From Siniperca chuatsi (lineage: Eukaryota > Chordata > Actinopteri > Centrarchiformes > Sinipercidae), in NCBI RefSeq assembly GCF_020085105.1, contig NC_058042.1:13780501-13844500 (forward strand): DNA of 64,000 nt, read 5' to 3'. Positions 9,851 through 22,869 of this stretch are shown here, one piece after another. The notes under the pieces are model-generated. The model was not told where the DNA came from and did no database searches. It saw nothing but the letters and a program-made list of their open reading frames with translations. Positions within the stretch are counted from its first letter, which is position 1; the number at the start of each line of letters is the position of its first letter. A program made the translations under genes and the position numbers.

Positions 9851-12800
9851 ATGGCTCCCGTTCTGGAGAAACAGCTCCCGAGCGCAGCCGGGGCAGGCGA
9901 CAATAACAACGAAGAGGAAGAAGGACAAAACCTTTGGCAAGTTCTGCTATTCTTTTAAAGACTTCATGCCTGCCGTGGCCCTTCGTGGAAAAGCACAACC
10001 GTAATGGTTCTGCTTTGTCACTGCCGGTTGTTCACAATCAAACACCGGCCCGGCTAACAGTAACATTAGCTCTGACGGAAGCTGGGCGGTCAGATTGCTA
10101 ACGTTACTTGTGTTAGTAGCTCAGCTAACGTCAGCTAAGTGGGCTACTGCTGATTAGCTACATTGTAGTTGGCCAATACTGTCCATTAGAGTTTTACTAA
10201 TACAAGGAATCTTGTTAAATTAACAAGAGTCACGTTTGAGTGAGCCATTCATAGTGTCAGGGGCTTTGATAGTTCATGTCAAGACAACACCTTAAAAACT
10301 AGCTCCTTTTATGTAGGCTACAGCAAGCTAACAGGAACGCTGACATTAATGTTAACAAGCTAATACCATAACTGGCTAACTGAACTATGCAGAAAAATAA
10401 TGTTGGCTTTAGTGAACGCTTATCATTAGGGATCGTACTGTTACGGGGCTTCAACTTTTCAGGTTTAATGGATTCAGATGCGTAACGTTAGCTACTTCTC
10501 TCTAACGTACCGGTCAGTGGAGATGACTTATCATTTCCTGCTTTTTTTGTGTTGTCGTGGACACATCACTGGGCTAGGTTAGCTAAAACAGTGGAATAAT
10601 ATTCTCGAAAGATTAGAAGATAAGTAATAGTTAAGTTACGTAACGTTAGCCGATTACTGTTTAGGTAGCAACTTGTGTTTTGAGATAGGAAGCTGTCAAT
10701 GTGCCACTTGACTGTCAGTCTAACGGCTATGCGTAACGTTAAACTGTGTGTCTGTTTTTATCAATATGTGTCTTGTTATTTCTTGTAGGTCCTCAATACT
10801 GAGTGAAGTATCAACTAGATCGAGTTCAAAGTTGCCATCAGGAAAAAATATCCTGGTATTTGGTAAGTATCACCTAAGACACATGTGTGAAAGTTCATGC
10901 TTCTGCAGTGTATTTATGGTGGTCAACCCTGAGGGGAGGGGAGTGGAGGGCTGGCAAACTGCAAAACCATACTGAACTCACAAAAGCCAAAAATTGCACG
11001 TTAAAACCTTTCTGACTTTTTAAACAGTCTGTACTTTAAGATGTGTTTCTTCCCACACTCTTGAAAGGAAGACATAATTAACATAATACACAAAGAGGTG
11101 TTCTTGGGTGTGGGCATACTTACATGGGTTTGCTTTCCAAAAATGTGAGAAATACTGCTATTAACCAGAAAGATTTGTGTGAGACATTGCAGCCTCTGAC
11201 AGTCATGAGAACATGTGCTGCTTTGGAAGTGAAACTATTAAGTCTAGATATGTTTTTGTATAGGCAGTAAGTGAAGTGATTATATCTTGGTACATCATAT
11301 CCATTATTATTGTAGAATATCCATAATGTAATGTAATGTATTGAACAATGTTATGACTGCAACTCCAGAGAGGTTCCAATACTTGGATGAGCAGATCTGG
11401 GTGTAGTACAGTCAATCAACTAATAGATTAATCTGCAACATATTTGGTAATTGAAATTAAAATAGAAGTAATTTTTTTTAAAGCAAAATGCCAATTCCAG
11501 CCAGCTTCTTATATATTTGCTAGTTTCTTAGACTTCTGTCATAGTAAACTGAATAGCTACTAATAATAATGAATAATGTCATATGTAAGCTGATGAATAA
11601 AATATCTTACAGGTGAGGATGGATCAGGAAAAACATCGCTTGTGGCCAAACTTCAAGGAGCTGATCACAACAAGAAAGGGAGGGGACTGGAGTATCTGTA
11701 CTTAAATGTCCACGATGAGGACAGAGATGGTGAGTTTACCTGCTGTAGCTTTTCTGTGGGCAGTGGCCTTTACAAAATAACAGTAGTTTAAAACAATAAT
11801 TGTATTGCTTGCAGACCTTACTCGCTGTAATGTGTGGATCCTGGATGGAGACCTATACCACAAAGGCCTACTTAAGTTTGCTGTTTCAGCTCAGTCACTA
11901 CCTGACTGTCTAGCTGTGTTTGTTGTGGATATGTCACGGCCCTGGACCATTATGGAGTCACTGCAGAAGTGGGCCAGTGTGCTACGTGACCATGTGGACA
12001 AGCTCAAGATCCCACCTGAGGACATAAGAGAAATGGAGCAGAAGAGTAAGTAATGTTTAACTTTGTCTACCATATGTCAGTCACATTGTGGACTGTATTG
12101 AAATGACAACTCCAATATAGTAAATTGTCAACGATGTGTGTACTAATAATAAACACAATGCTTTTATTTTGAAAATTTAGCTCTTAGCTTGAAGGTCTTT
12201 TTCTGCTGGACCTAGCTGGACATTCAAAACTATGTGCCGCCTTTTAAGAGGTCTGGTTTAGAGGTAAAATCTCAGGTTTCGTTATACTGTCCAGTAGTAC
12301 CCACAAATTATAATGTGTACATTTTTATTACGTAGCTAGCCTGTTCTCTGGTGGAGCATTTAGTCAATGTTTAGTGGATCATTGGTTAAGATTAATATAA
12401 GGTGGTGATTTGTTAAGAGGCAGTCTTTTTATGTCTCAACATGCAAAAATCTGAGACATTAAATGGAAATATGATATGCCTACATTTTCTTGAATTGTAT
12501 ATCTCAGGAGAGGGCTAAAATGAAACAGCTCTCAGAAAAGGTGCCTGAAGCATTCCAGGGTGGAAGCAATGGTAGTCTTACATAATAAGAGCCAGTCTGC
12601 TTGCTGACTGGCTCTTATTGCTGCTGGGAAAAAGGAGAGATTGGTCGCTGCGTAGCGTGGAAGGCAAGCACTGTATAAAATTACACATTGTCATGGATAT
12701 TCCTAGGTCATCATCAGAGAGGCCCATGATCCTCAGCTGTGTGTTCTGGCTGGAGGCAAGTTCTGCTAATCAACGAATGTGATGCACTCAGATGTTGTTC

Positions 12801-15800
12801 TCTTGTTAATTTTAGACCTGGTCATCTCTTGCTTATGAACAGTTCTTTTGTGTTTGGGAAAAATGCTTTTGGAGATGACTTTTCAGACAAGATAGTTCAG
12901 CCTGCAGGGTTTTACATAAGGTTCCTGTCTGCCTCCAAAGTCTGCTTGCTGCTGTTGCTCTAACAAGTCTGAAATGACTTATCACAAATAAGTAAAATTG
13001 TTTAATGATGCAGATGAATTTGACAGAACAGGTCTACAAATGTTCTCAACACATAACATGCTAAAAAGTGACAAGTCGTAACAAGTTGTCTGAGCTGCTG
13101 GCAAATGTGTGAAAAAGAAAAGGGAAGCTGGTAGCCAAGTGACGACTAAAGCACATTCTTAATTAATAACACTTGAAGTGGGTATAACGACTTTTAATGG
13201 GTCCACATTTTCAACTTGCTTTACTGACTTATTTCAGTTCAAGTGGCTGTATTAGTTCAGCATTGTTGAAATTGATTCATACAATGCAGTAGAAAGGAAA
13301 TACTGGTATACCTTGTATTCAGTACAAGTAGGCTTGAACATTCATATATTGCAACTGTGGTGTTTGTCTGTACTGTGGAGGTATTTTTTTTTGTGAGGTT
13401 TGTCAGATTTCTCTAGGGTTCCTCCTACTTTTTCTCTTTGGCCAGAAATTTCATCCCCACCCACTGACATGGTCAGATTTCCAGTTTAGCTGAGGCATGT
13501 CATCCAGATAAAGCATCTTAGTTGTGATGTCAGTAGCAGATTGGTGAGACCTAGTCAGATTACGTATTTGTGGATTTCAGTTTGTGAGTGAGAGAGACAG
13601 GCTGAGTGGCTTTTGTCCAGGGAGTCTTGCAGGCTTCTTGCATCATGGTTCCCTCCCCTCCAACAGCAGCGTCAAGGAAAGGAAGTAAAGTGAGTGGGTC
13701 TGAATACAGTCAGTGGGCCGGACGTTCTGACTCCTGCTGTACTGTAACTGAAGTAGGCTGGCTGCTGAAGTTGTCTCAAGTCAAATTATAAGATCAACCT
13801 ATTGCTGCCTGGGTCACGCATTGAAATGACAAATATTTCACTCAGTGACTTCTGTGGTAGCAACAAGACAGGGTTTTTTCCAAGCTACAGTATCTGGTGT
13901 AGGCAAATATCTTGAGTATTTTGTTTTGACTGTAGGTCTGTTTCACTTAAATTAAAGGAAACAAGTAACCCGACGGCTGTAAAGATGTTTTAGCTCAGCT
14001 AAACAGTTCAAGACTGATGTAAAAACTTGTCTTACCAGTGCCAGTGAGACCAAATTTGCTTATCTGACCTTTTGTTCCTAGATAAATTTGAGCTTTGGGT
14101 TTCACTGACACCTTTTTTAAAGAAATTAATAAACCTAATAATAAGGATCTCGATGACTTATGCAGGTCTTTTCTTTTGTGATAATTTTTTTAAGGTACAT
14201 ATACTGTACTTAAAGTACAGTATATTTAATTTATTGAAGGCTGAGCAGTCCTCGATTATGTGTGCCAATGCATTTTGACCTCACCTTTGTTTGTATAACA
14301 GATACAAGTCTCAGTGGGGCAAAGTCTGTCTGTCTTTGTCTCTTTCACTTTGTATTTTAAAGTGGTACTCCACTGAAAATCTCTCTATTTGGCATCATGG
14401 AAAAAGTATCAAAACGCCCATACAAACTACTCAAATCAATCCTTTAGCATAATCCATTGCTCTGCTTCACTGTGGTGGAGATAGAGCACCGTGATGAATG
14501 GATTGCAGTGAAAATAATGTTTGAGTGATGTTTCTTTTTTTCTTTTTTTTTGCTAGTAGCTACTCCTGTTTTATATTTTTTCTTGACTAGTCGATTTTAA
14601 GACATTCTTAAGACATCTAAAAATGTTAACAGTAAATTAAATACTGTCAGGTTTTGATCAATGGCTAATTGATCTGGTCTCTTGTCTGTGTTTTCATTCA
14701 ATACATCGCCTAGTTGTGTGCCATGTCAAGGCCCAGCACACCCTTGTGTAGCTTAAATTATCTGCACTGGAAGTCTGACTTCTTTTAGCAGTCATTAAAG
14801 CAGTCATTTGTAAATGAGGTTCAGATGGCCTTTGTATATAAACTTCAGCAAGAAAAAAGGCCAGAGATTTCCATGAATCTTCCTTTTGGATTGTGTAAAA
14901 TCTGCATGTTAAATTCCTGCTCTTAAGCCCTAATGTACATACTCCAACCTATTGGTGCATATGCACTGGATTTGTGTAATCCTGTATCCAAGAAGGGGTT
15001 CCCTTTTTAGATTGCTTGTAACACCAGTTCTCAGCCCCTATACTAAATCTCATGTTTGAGAGGAGGCTCAAAACAACAAGGCAGTCTGGCTTTGTGGGCT
15101 GTCCCCAACTGCATTCCTGAACCTCCTGAGGAAGTAGGCCAAAGCTTCCTGCGTATAACCCACCCACCACTACACCGCAGCCTTGTAAATGTCTGGACAG
15201 CTGGGGCAGCACAACAGGAAAGTGAAAAATGCCATATATTTATCTTTTTCTACCTTTCACCCAAAGCCTATTATTAACAGTGGAAATTTAGCATAATTAA
15301 CACAATTTCTCCCAAATATACTAAACTATACAAGACTTATAACACTAATGACTTGTATGTGCATTTAATTTTGGAATTTTCTTAATCAGTCATTGGGCAG
15401 GAGCGGGCATATTTGAATATATATTACATTTTTTTTAATATATTAAGTGCCATGCATTTGCGTTGACCCCATGATCTAATCTCAGGGACATAGTTTGAGG
15501 TTGAGCACAATTAACACTGCGCTATAAAATCATGTTTATAGTTCTGCATCAGCATGTTGCAGAGGCACGGGTGGCTCCGTAGCTTTACCAAAGGCACCAA
15601 CAAAGATGATGTGCACATCAAAAAATTATAGGGCTCTGGCCCGTAAAGTATACCCCTGCAGCCCCTGCGAGGTGGGGGACCCCGCAGTCCAAACAGGCCC
15701 CACGCCACAAGCACCATTCCTTATTACCAAGTGTGCCTGATGTAGCCATGGCTATTAAACTATTTCTTACTCTACCTGTGACTTTCGCAAGCGCACTTCT

Positions 15801-16126
15801 AAAAACCAGGGCCACTGGACTGAGAGTCAGTCACAGTTGGGGGTGCTGAGAGAAGGTCAGTCAATTTTTTTTCAATTAAATTCAATGGCTTTATTGGCTT
15901 GAATGTTTTGAGAGATGTGACCCACGACCAGTTCATCATAATTTAAAATAATGCAGCGCAGTGAGGATACAGACGTTTCATGGAGGAGACGAGCTTATAA
16001 CGCAGATCTATCTATCTGTCTGTCACTAACTCCAGTCTGAGTGTAGTTCGTACACTTATAAACCACAGAACATTGACATTAGACATTATGATCAGAGAAA
16101 AAAAATAAATAAATAAAAAATTAAAA

Positions 16127-16198
<72 letters not shown>

Positions 16199-19100
16199 CT
16201 CTGTGTCTTCATCACACTTTTATCAATTGCCGGTTTTTAATAATGCCTGGGGGACAATGAGTAATGAGTCAAATACCATGGACAGCTCCTGCAATCGTGG
16301 CCGTCGCAGGATCACCTTGACTGCAGTTGTGACACTTTAAAAAGCTCAATACAATTAACTTTACAATCTGTGTCTAAAGTGTGTTCTAAAGTTGTCTGTT
16401 AAATCTCATTTGCGTTTGAAGTGATTTAGTATCCTCACTATGAAAGATGTTAAATTTTGACTGCTCTGTGCTGCAGGGAAGGGGCCCACTCAGGGTTAGC
16501 TGCGGCCTCATATGTTTGTGTTACGGTACTGATAGGGCTATAGAGATACCAAGTGGAGACCACTAGACCTTTGGATTGGTCAGCTTAATGTTGTTGTGTT
16601 TTTTCTGGTGTTTTGAAGAGTTTGTTACAGACAAAGTGAAGGAAGGCTCAATAATCTTGTTAAATGTGTTGCTAATGCCTGACACTTTTATATTTTAGGT
16701 CTTTTGGGCACCTTAACATTTTGCACATAATTTATTTTGTGTAACTTGTCAATTGTATCCTGAGAGTGTTATTATGTCACTACACCCTGTTAAATGCATG
16801 TCAGAATGGGTCAAAATGCAGAGAGAGAGAACATTCAGAAATGCAAACCAATTAGATACCAGTTGGGGAAAGAAAGACATTTTTATTTGATAAGAGGGGC
16901 AGGTTAACTTAACTGCATAAACACCATTGGGTCAAATTTTTATTTATATCTACTGGTACATGATGAGATCTCCTTTCAATATACACATTTTGCCTGAAGA
17001 TTTTCTTATAAAAATACACATGTTCTTTTAGTGATTTATTGTAAAATAGGGGTTAACTATGGCATTGAAAACAAGGTGAAAAAGCCTTTGTCCATGGTGT
17101 GATTTTTGTTATTTTTTATTTTTTTTAAAGTGTACAGTGTGAGACTAGGCATGATCATTTACTAAAGAGATAGGATGAGGCAGATATAAAGACATTGGGA
17201 ACTGAACTAATCTTCATTTTTGTTGGGCTCATCCAGAGCTGTATGTTCACTAATGGTCTGAATTCCTATCTTTTATTCCCTTTGTCTTTCCACCAGTGGT
17301 GAAAGCGTTCCAGGAGTATGCAGAACCCGAGGATGCCACCCCATCCTCTCCGCAGAGACGGGCCCCAACCGCAGGTGAAGACGAGGCCGTTGTGCTACCA
17401 CTTGGGGACAACACACTCACACACAACCTGGGCATTCCAGTGCTAATAGTTTGCACAAAGGTAAATAATAACTGCAGCCCAAAATGTCTTATGTGTGAAG
17501 CCGTAGACTCTATCTAGAGACAACTAATGTTTTGGTCTTGCTGTTAGAGGTGTTACCAATCTAAAGCTTGAAAGCGTTTCAGAGGTACTTGTGTCTAAGG
17601 TAGGGCATTTGCTAGGTTCTCTGACCTAATACATCCTTGTGACCAGAGCCAAAAGAATGATACCAAATCAAATGTAATGGAATACTTAATCATGGCTAAC
17701 AGTACAATAGTATTGTTCAGTTTGCTGCAAAAGACAACAACCTAATACAAAAAGATTGCAGTTGTTTGTATGTTTCTCTTGGTATTGTGTCAACTCCTAA
17801 TCCTTATGGCAGTTATAAAGCATTATATTGGTTAATCATTCTCACTACTAAAAAGTGCAACTTCCCATATTTCACACATACAGCCTCTACAATTTTGTTT
17901 TTAGAAATGATACTTATTATACCATCTATTTCCCCACAATGAGCCATAGCCTTCTGTTTAGAGGGTGTGTCCACTGGGTTTAGGAGTTCCTCAAAGTGCT
18001 CTTACTTAAACAGTATCCTCAGAAACATTTAGGGATACTTATCTTAGGATCAGATCACTTGGTACACCCCCTAAGTAATGTCCTGCCACCCTCTCCTTAG
18101 TTGCTGACTGGTTTTCCAGAACCTCTTTGGGGCCACCTGTGGTCATGGTCCATAGCTTCTCTAAACTCCCCTAAACTCCCCTTACACCCTGGGCTCTGCT
18201 TTTTTAAACTTCTGTAGCCACAGCCCTTCTAGCCTGTCGGTACCTCTCTGTACTTAAACCTGTGTTGTGTGCGATAAACAAGCACAGAAAGCCTCCTTTA
18301 ACACCTTGACCACCGCCCTTACTGCTGGTTTTCTCTGATGGGTTTTATATTGTGTTTTGTGAGGCAGTATCCTCTAATAAAAAGCTGCCATTATACTTGC
18401 TTGTTAACCCTTCAGGCAAAGACCAGCGCTGAATAATACATTGTAGCCATCAGCAGAGCTTCACATGCTAGCTGTGACTAGAAAATGGTGAATGTGCCTT
18501 TTTTATTTTTTATCTTTGGTGCCTCTGTCTAGCTCTTGTCAGAGAAAAAGTATTCAGCTTGGCAGAAAAAGTAGTCATTCTTTGCTTTGTATCACTTTAT
18601 CTTAGCAATAGACACTAAAAAAAAGAAATATTTTGACTTTTGATTGTCAAATTGTGCGGTCAGTCTTCTCATGAACCTCACCCCTTCTTTCATGACTAAT
18701 TATGGAAGCTAGAGACCCACGGGCAGGAAGTACTGTGTTTCAGTGCTGTCACTGCCACAGAACCACATCTAGTTGCCCATCTGCTGCCCCCAGAGGGAAA
18801 GAAGATGTGGTCATTTTAGGAGTCAGCCCTGGTTTTACCAGAAATTCACCAGGCAGCACAAATAAAAATATCTGCCCACAGCCTCACAAGGGCGAGTTTG
18901 CACCCATGTCCTAACGACACATAGTTTTACATACATTGTAGAATATGCTTAAGACGCAGAGAGCAGTGTAACCCTGTTCATATATTAGTGAATGCTGACC
19001 TTTTATTGTCTATGTAATTAAAATATTGATCTCTTTCCTTCTCGCAATCTTTTATTCTTCAGTGCGACACAGTCAGCGTACTAGAGAAGGAGCATGACTA

Positions 19101-22100
19101 CAGAGAGGAGCACTTCGATTTCATCCAGTCCCACATCAGGCAGTTTTGCTTACAGTGTATCCTTTTAATGCATATTTGTTCGTAATTTATTGGAATTCAA
19201 CATTGACTGTTCAAACAGAAATGGGCCATAGATCAGGTTTTTTATATGGCCCGTAATATCTTGTTGATTGAGTCAATCAATCAATCTACCATCTATGTCA
19301 TTACCCCAACAATTGCTGCCTTAACTGAATTAAACAGATGGAGCTGGCCTGATATATACTTCAGTCAAAGAGGAGAAGAACATGGATCTGCTTTACAAAT
19401 ATATAGTACATAAGATGTATGACTTCCAGTTCACCACACCTGCCTTAGTGGTTGAGAAGGATGCAGTGTTCATGTAAGTGAAGCTGTAAGATGCACTGGT
19501 TTATTTAGTTTATCATGGTTTCTTTGGTTTTTCATCACTGTCTCAAGTATTACTGACTGTCATAATTGGAACTTTTAGGTAATGTTGCCAAACGGGGTAC
19601 ACTGCCATCTTGCTTTTGGTTTTTATAATCAATGACATACCAAAAAACAAATTCTAATTTATATTCCTCTACTTAATTATCTACAACAGAATTTATATCA
19701 TTGCATCCAGTGTAAATGAAGTCTCTTCCTTTCTTTCAGTCCATCTGGATGGGATAATGAGAAAAAAATTGGGATTTTGCATGAAAACTTCACAACAGTC
19801 AGACCCGAAGATCCATTTGAAGATTTTATCACAAAGCCGCCAGTACGAAAGGTATGGCAATGCAAATACTGACAAAATGTAAACTTTAAGGTTGATATTA
19901 CAAGCCAAAGTATAACCACATGCTTCCTCCTTTGCTCTTCTTCACAGCTGGTTCATGACAAAGAGATAAATGCAGAGGATGAGCAAGTATTCCTGATGAA
20001 GCAACAGGTATGTTTCAGGCTTTCATATTTCATGATTTCTGTCACCAGCCACTGAGATTTACAATAAATACAGTATGTTTGAAAGCAAGCTTTCAAAATC
20101 AAACTGGATAACACGAGATAGAAGTTATTTAACAGTGTGAGTATTATTGGTAGGTTAAGATATCTCAAAAAAACAAACTACAAACAGATTTTGCTTCAGT
20201 TTAGTGAACAGCTAGAACCCAGGACCAGTCCTATTTGTAAGATTTTAGTGGTGATCCTGAAGTGGCATTTTCACTATTAAACAAATTTGTATAATGTACT
20301 CATGTGCTGGTGAATGTCTGAAACTTCCACATGACAGTAACATTGAATTAACTTCCTATTTTCTGGACAAATAAATCAGGAAGGCAGTCTTAAAAACACT
20401 CAACTGAGGCTTCAGCTTTGCAGGTTAGAGAAGTGTGTAGTGTTTGTTTAGGTTTCTTTCTACCAATTTTATTTCTGTTTATGGACATCTAAATTAAAGT
20501 TTGTACAGGAGTTGATGGAAACTGTCTAATCTTATCTTGCATACACTGTGCAGGTTTTCAAAATGAGATAAATGTTTGAAATGAATTTTCCAGAAAATCC
20601 AAAATGAGTCAACCATGTCTGTTAGCAGTATCCATCTTGACATCCGAATGCTTTCTATTTGAGTGTGCATAGGAAGCTATTGTTGGAACCATTTCTGACC
20701 AACCAATTCTGAATTAAGCTTCACTTTGCAACTTATTTTTCTCTGCAGTCTTTGTTAGCGAAGCAGCCAGCTACGCCAACGAGAGGAGCAACAGTAAGTG
20801 GAAGTTTTTCTTTGCACTGTATTGTTTTTCTTCCGGATAAACAAACTAAAATATTTGTTTGTGACCACGGTCTTCCTCTTGTTTCTGCGTTGCAGGAGTC
20901 TCCGGGACGGACAGCCTCAGGGTCTCCCAGGCCTGCAGGTCGCGCCGGCCAGCCCGTGACCAGCGGCTCACCAATGGCTGCTGTCAAAAAGCCTGACCCT
21001 AACATGAAAGGTAGGAGCTCTATGAGTGCTCATTTATTTTCATACATGATTATTGAAAATCCTTCTTTGCAAATCCAGTGTTCTCTAGTTTGCGTAGTTT
21101 CTCCCTGCGGCTTTCTGTTTTAATTCAGGATTGTCTTTAATTCATCCACATTTATTGAAACCAATGTTTGGACTCTTTTGAATGTAATGTGAACAACTTT
21201 TTCCTGAAGTACAGCAATGTTGCCCCCAAGAGGTAACAACTAATATAATTCACATGAATTTATTCCTGCACACCTCCTGATCTGGCCACCCTCAAGCAAC
21301 AATATGGACGTTCTCTCCATTATTACATAAGTACAGTAGAGGGCTAGGGCATTCCACCTTAAAAGAACTGAAGGTTGGGTTTAACTAGATTTAACTAGAG
21401 GTCTGTTAACCCTCACCTATTGTGGTTTTGAATTGCAATTTTGTTAGTGGAGTTAAAATTGCATACTTGAAAGGATTTTTTTAGACTTTTTTTTACTCTC
21501 TCGGACAGATAATTTGGAATCACAACATTATAGGATGTTGGGCATTAAAGCAAGATAATCTGTTAATAATCAGCCTATGGTCTCAGTAGTCTTAGTGTTG
21601 AGAAGGGAACTAGCAACTCATTAAGTGTGATGGGTGATGGCTTTGACATTTTTCACAAGAATAGGAAGTTTCATTAATACAGAAGTGATTTTAAGTTCCA
21701 CATTTCTCCTGCAGCAGGGGCTGCCAATGAGGGAGTGCTGGCTAACTTCTTCAACAGCCTGTTGAGTAAAAAGACTGGATCCCCAGGGAGCCCAGGATCT
21801 GGAGCAGTTGGAGCTGGAGTGCAAGGGTCTGCAAAGAAAACAGGTACAATCTCTTATTCCAGCACACTCACCTCTGATCTCTACGTATTTTCAAACCTTC
21901 TTCCTTACAGGTTAGCAGTTGTCCTTTTTATCAAAACCGTTATAAATCATTATTGTTGACTATAGCATCCCGTAGCATCCACACTTAAGTCCAGACAAGA
22001 GGAGTAAGAAATGGGGCCTTTTGTTGATAGTGGCTGTGGACCATTTTGCTGTCTGGAGTTTTATCTCTACAGCCTGAGAGAAGGTTAAAACAGGAGAAAA

Positions 22101-22869
22101 AGAAAAGTTGTCCTCATTGACTGAACTTCTGACATCTGAGGAAACTTGTGGACAGGCCTGTATGCACCAAACCTCCAATCATAAGTGCCCCCATTAAACT
22201 AATGTCACTCACTCCATGTCATATCTCACTGCTCTCTTGCTCAACTAATTTATTTACCTGTTTTGTTTTTTTTTTTACTTGAGTAACCTCAGCTGTTTTG
22301 CATGTCAACAGTTCTTATTTTCACATCCAGCATGTTTGTTTTTACTCTTTGTTTTACTATTATTAAAATATAACAGTCAAATACTGTTTGTGAAATGTCT
22401 GAATCTACCCAGTGAAATGTTGAGGGCAAACATTGCATAATTCATCTCTCTGTCTGAGACCACTGACATGTACTTTTTGTTCCAGTGCTAACATCTCTGT
22501 GAGACCCAGCTGACAGGATAATGCATGCGTACATGTTTGTCTGATTGTCTGTTTCCCATGCCAATAAAGCCCCATTGAATTGATTAGTTTTGCATGTGTG
22601 TTAACTGTGGCAGCGAGCCGCCATTCTCCAGCATGGGACTGCATCACCATCCAACCCTCATCCATCCGCTTGCTGACCATAGAAAACTGATATTTATGAA
22701 ATCACATTGAAGCTACAGGAGATTACTTTTGGATTTTGTCTCCTGTTTTTTCCAAGGGCAGAAGCCGGGTTTGACTGATGTCCAGGCTGAGTTGGACAGG
22801 ATGACTCGCAAACAAGACTCCATGGTTTCAGCTAACAACATACCACCGCCGACAGAGAACGAAGCGTGA
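9851..22869 (+). CDS. dync1li2: cytoplasmic dynein 1 light intermediate chain 2
   Basis: Thirteen coding exons give a 491-residue protein: 9851-9936, 10789-10862, 11613-11729, 11815-12045, 17297-17460, 19063-19156, 19338-19473, 19740-19851, 19948-20007, 20749-20793, 20896-21010, 21715-21843, 22757-22869 (stop at 22867). It is a non-catalytic subunit of the cytoplasmic dynein-1 motor that binds the heavy chain through its Ras-like domain and cargo adaptors through its C-terminal tail. The N-terminus is acidic; the P-loop GEDGSGKT is at residues 54-61, followed by [19 protein letters not shown] and the GTPase-like core. The Pro/Ser-rich tail carries the adaptor-binding helix [14 protein letters not shown] at about 418-431. 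The start has a good context (GAGAAGATGG). DYNC1LI2 is favoured over DYNC1LI1 by length (human about 492), [21 protein letters not shown], the TENEA terminus, and the cmtm4 neighbour. Intron 1 is GC-AG, intron 6 looks U12-type, and exon 12 has a tandem CAGCAG acceptor. Confidence 0.97.
12584..12619. repeat. perfect 14-bp inverted repeat, 8-nt loop
   Basis: AATAAGAGCCAGTC at 12584-12597 is exactly reverse-complemented at 12606-12619, with loop TGCTTGCT. The stem does not extend usefully into the flanks, so it is shorter than a typical microRNA precursor. Confidence 0.9.
16112..16196. repeat. poly(A) and (TA)n tract
   Basis: An A-rich run of about 20 or more residues passes directly into about 26 TA dinucleotides (16144-16196). 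It could be the decayed tail of a retroposon, but no body is recognisable upstream. Confidence 0.9.
17461..19062 (+). other. dync1li2 intron 5
   Basis: A 1.6-kb intron with standard GT-AG ends (AAAG/gtaaat and ttcttcag/TGCG). I see no embedded gene. Confidence 0.7.

Larger units (their letters stand above)
12046..17296 (+). other. dync1li2 intron 4
   Basis: A 5.25-kb intron without coding content. It holds a perfect 14-bp hairpin at 12584-12619, a 27-nt palindrome at 14199-14225, and a poly(A)/(TA)n tract at about 16112-16196. A GC-richer patch at about 15540-15860 has no feature I can name. Confidence 0.7.

Noticed and set aside
12584-12619. microRNA gene
   Set aside because: The stem is only 14 bp with no extension, too short for a normal precursor, and neither arm matches a microRNA I know.
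15540-15860. GC-richer patch in dync1li2 intron 4 as a possible gene or retroposon
   Set aside because: Short open frames only, no domain, no clear ends or target duplication; I could not name it.
9851-22869. Naming the dynein gene dync1li1
   Set aside because: Length, the tail sequence ending [19 protein letters not shown] and the cmtm4 neighbour all favour dync1li2.
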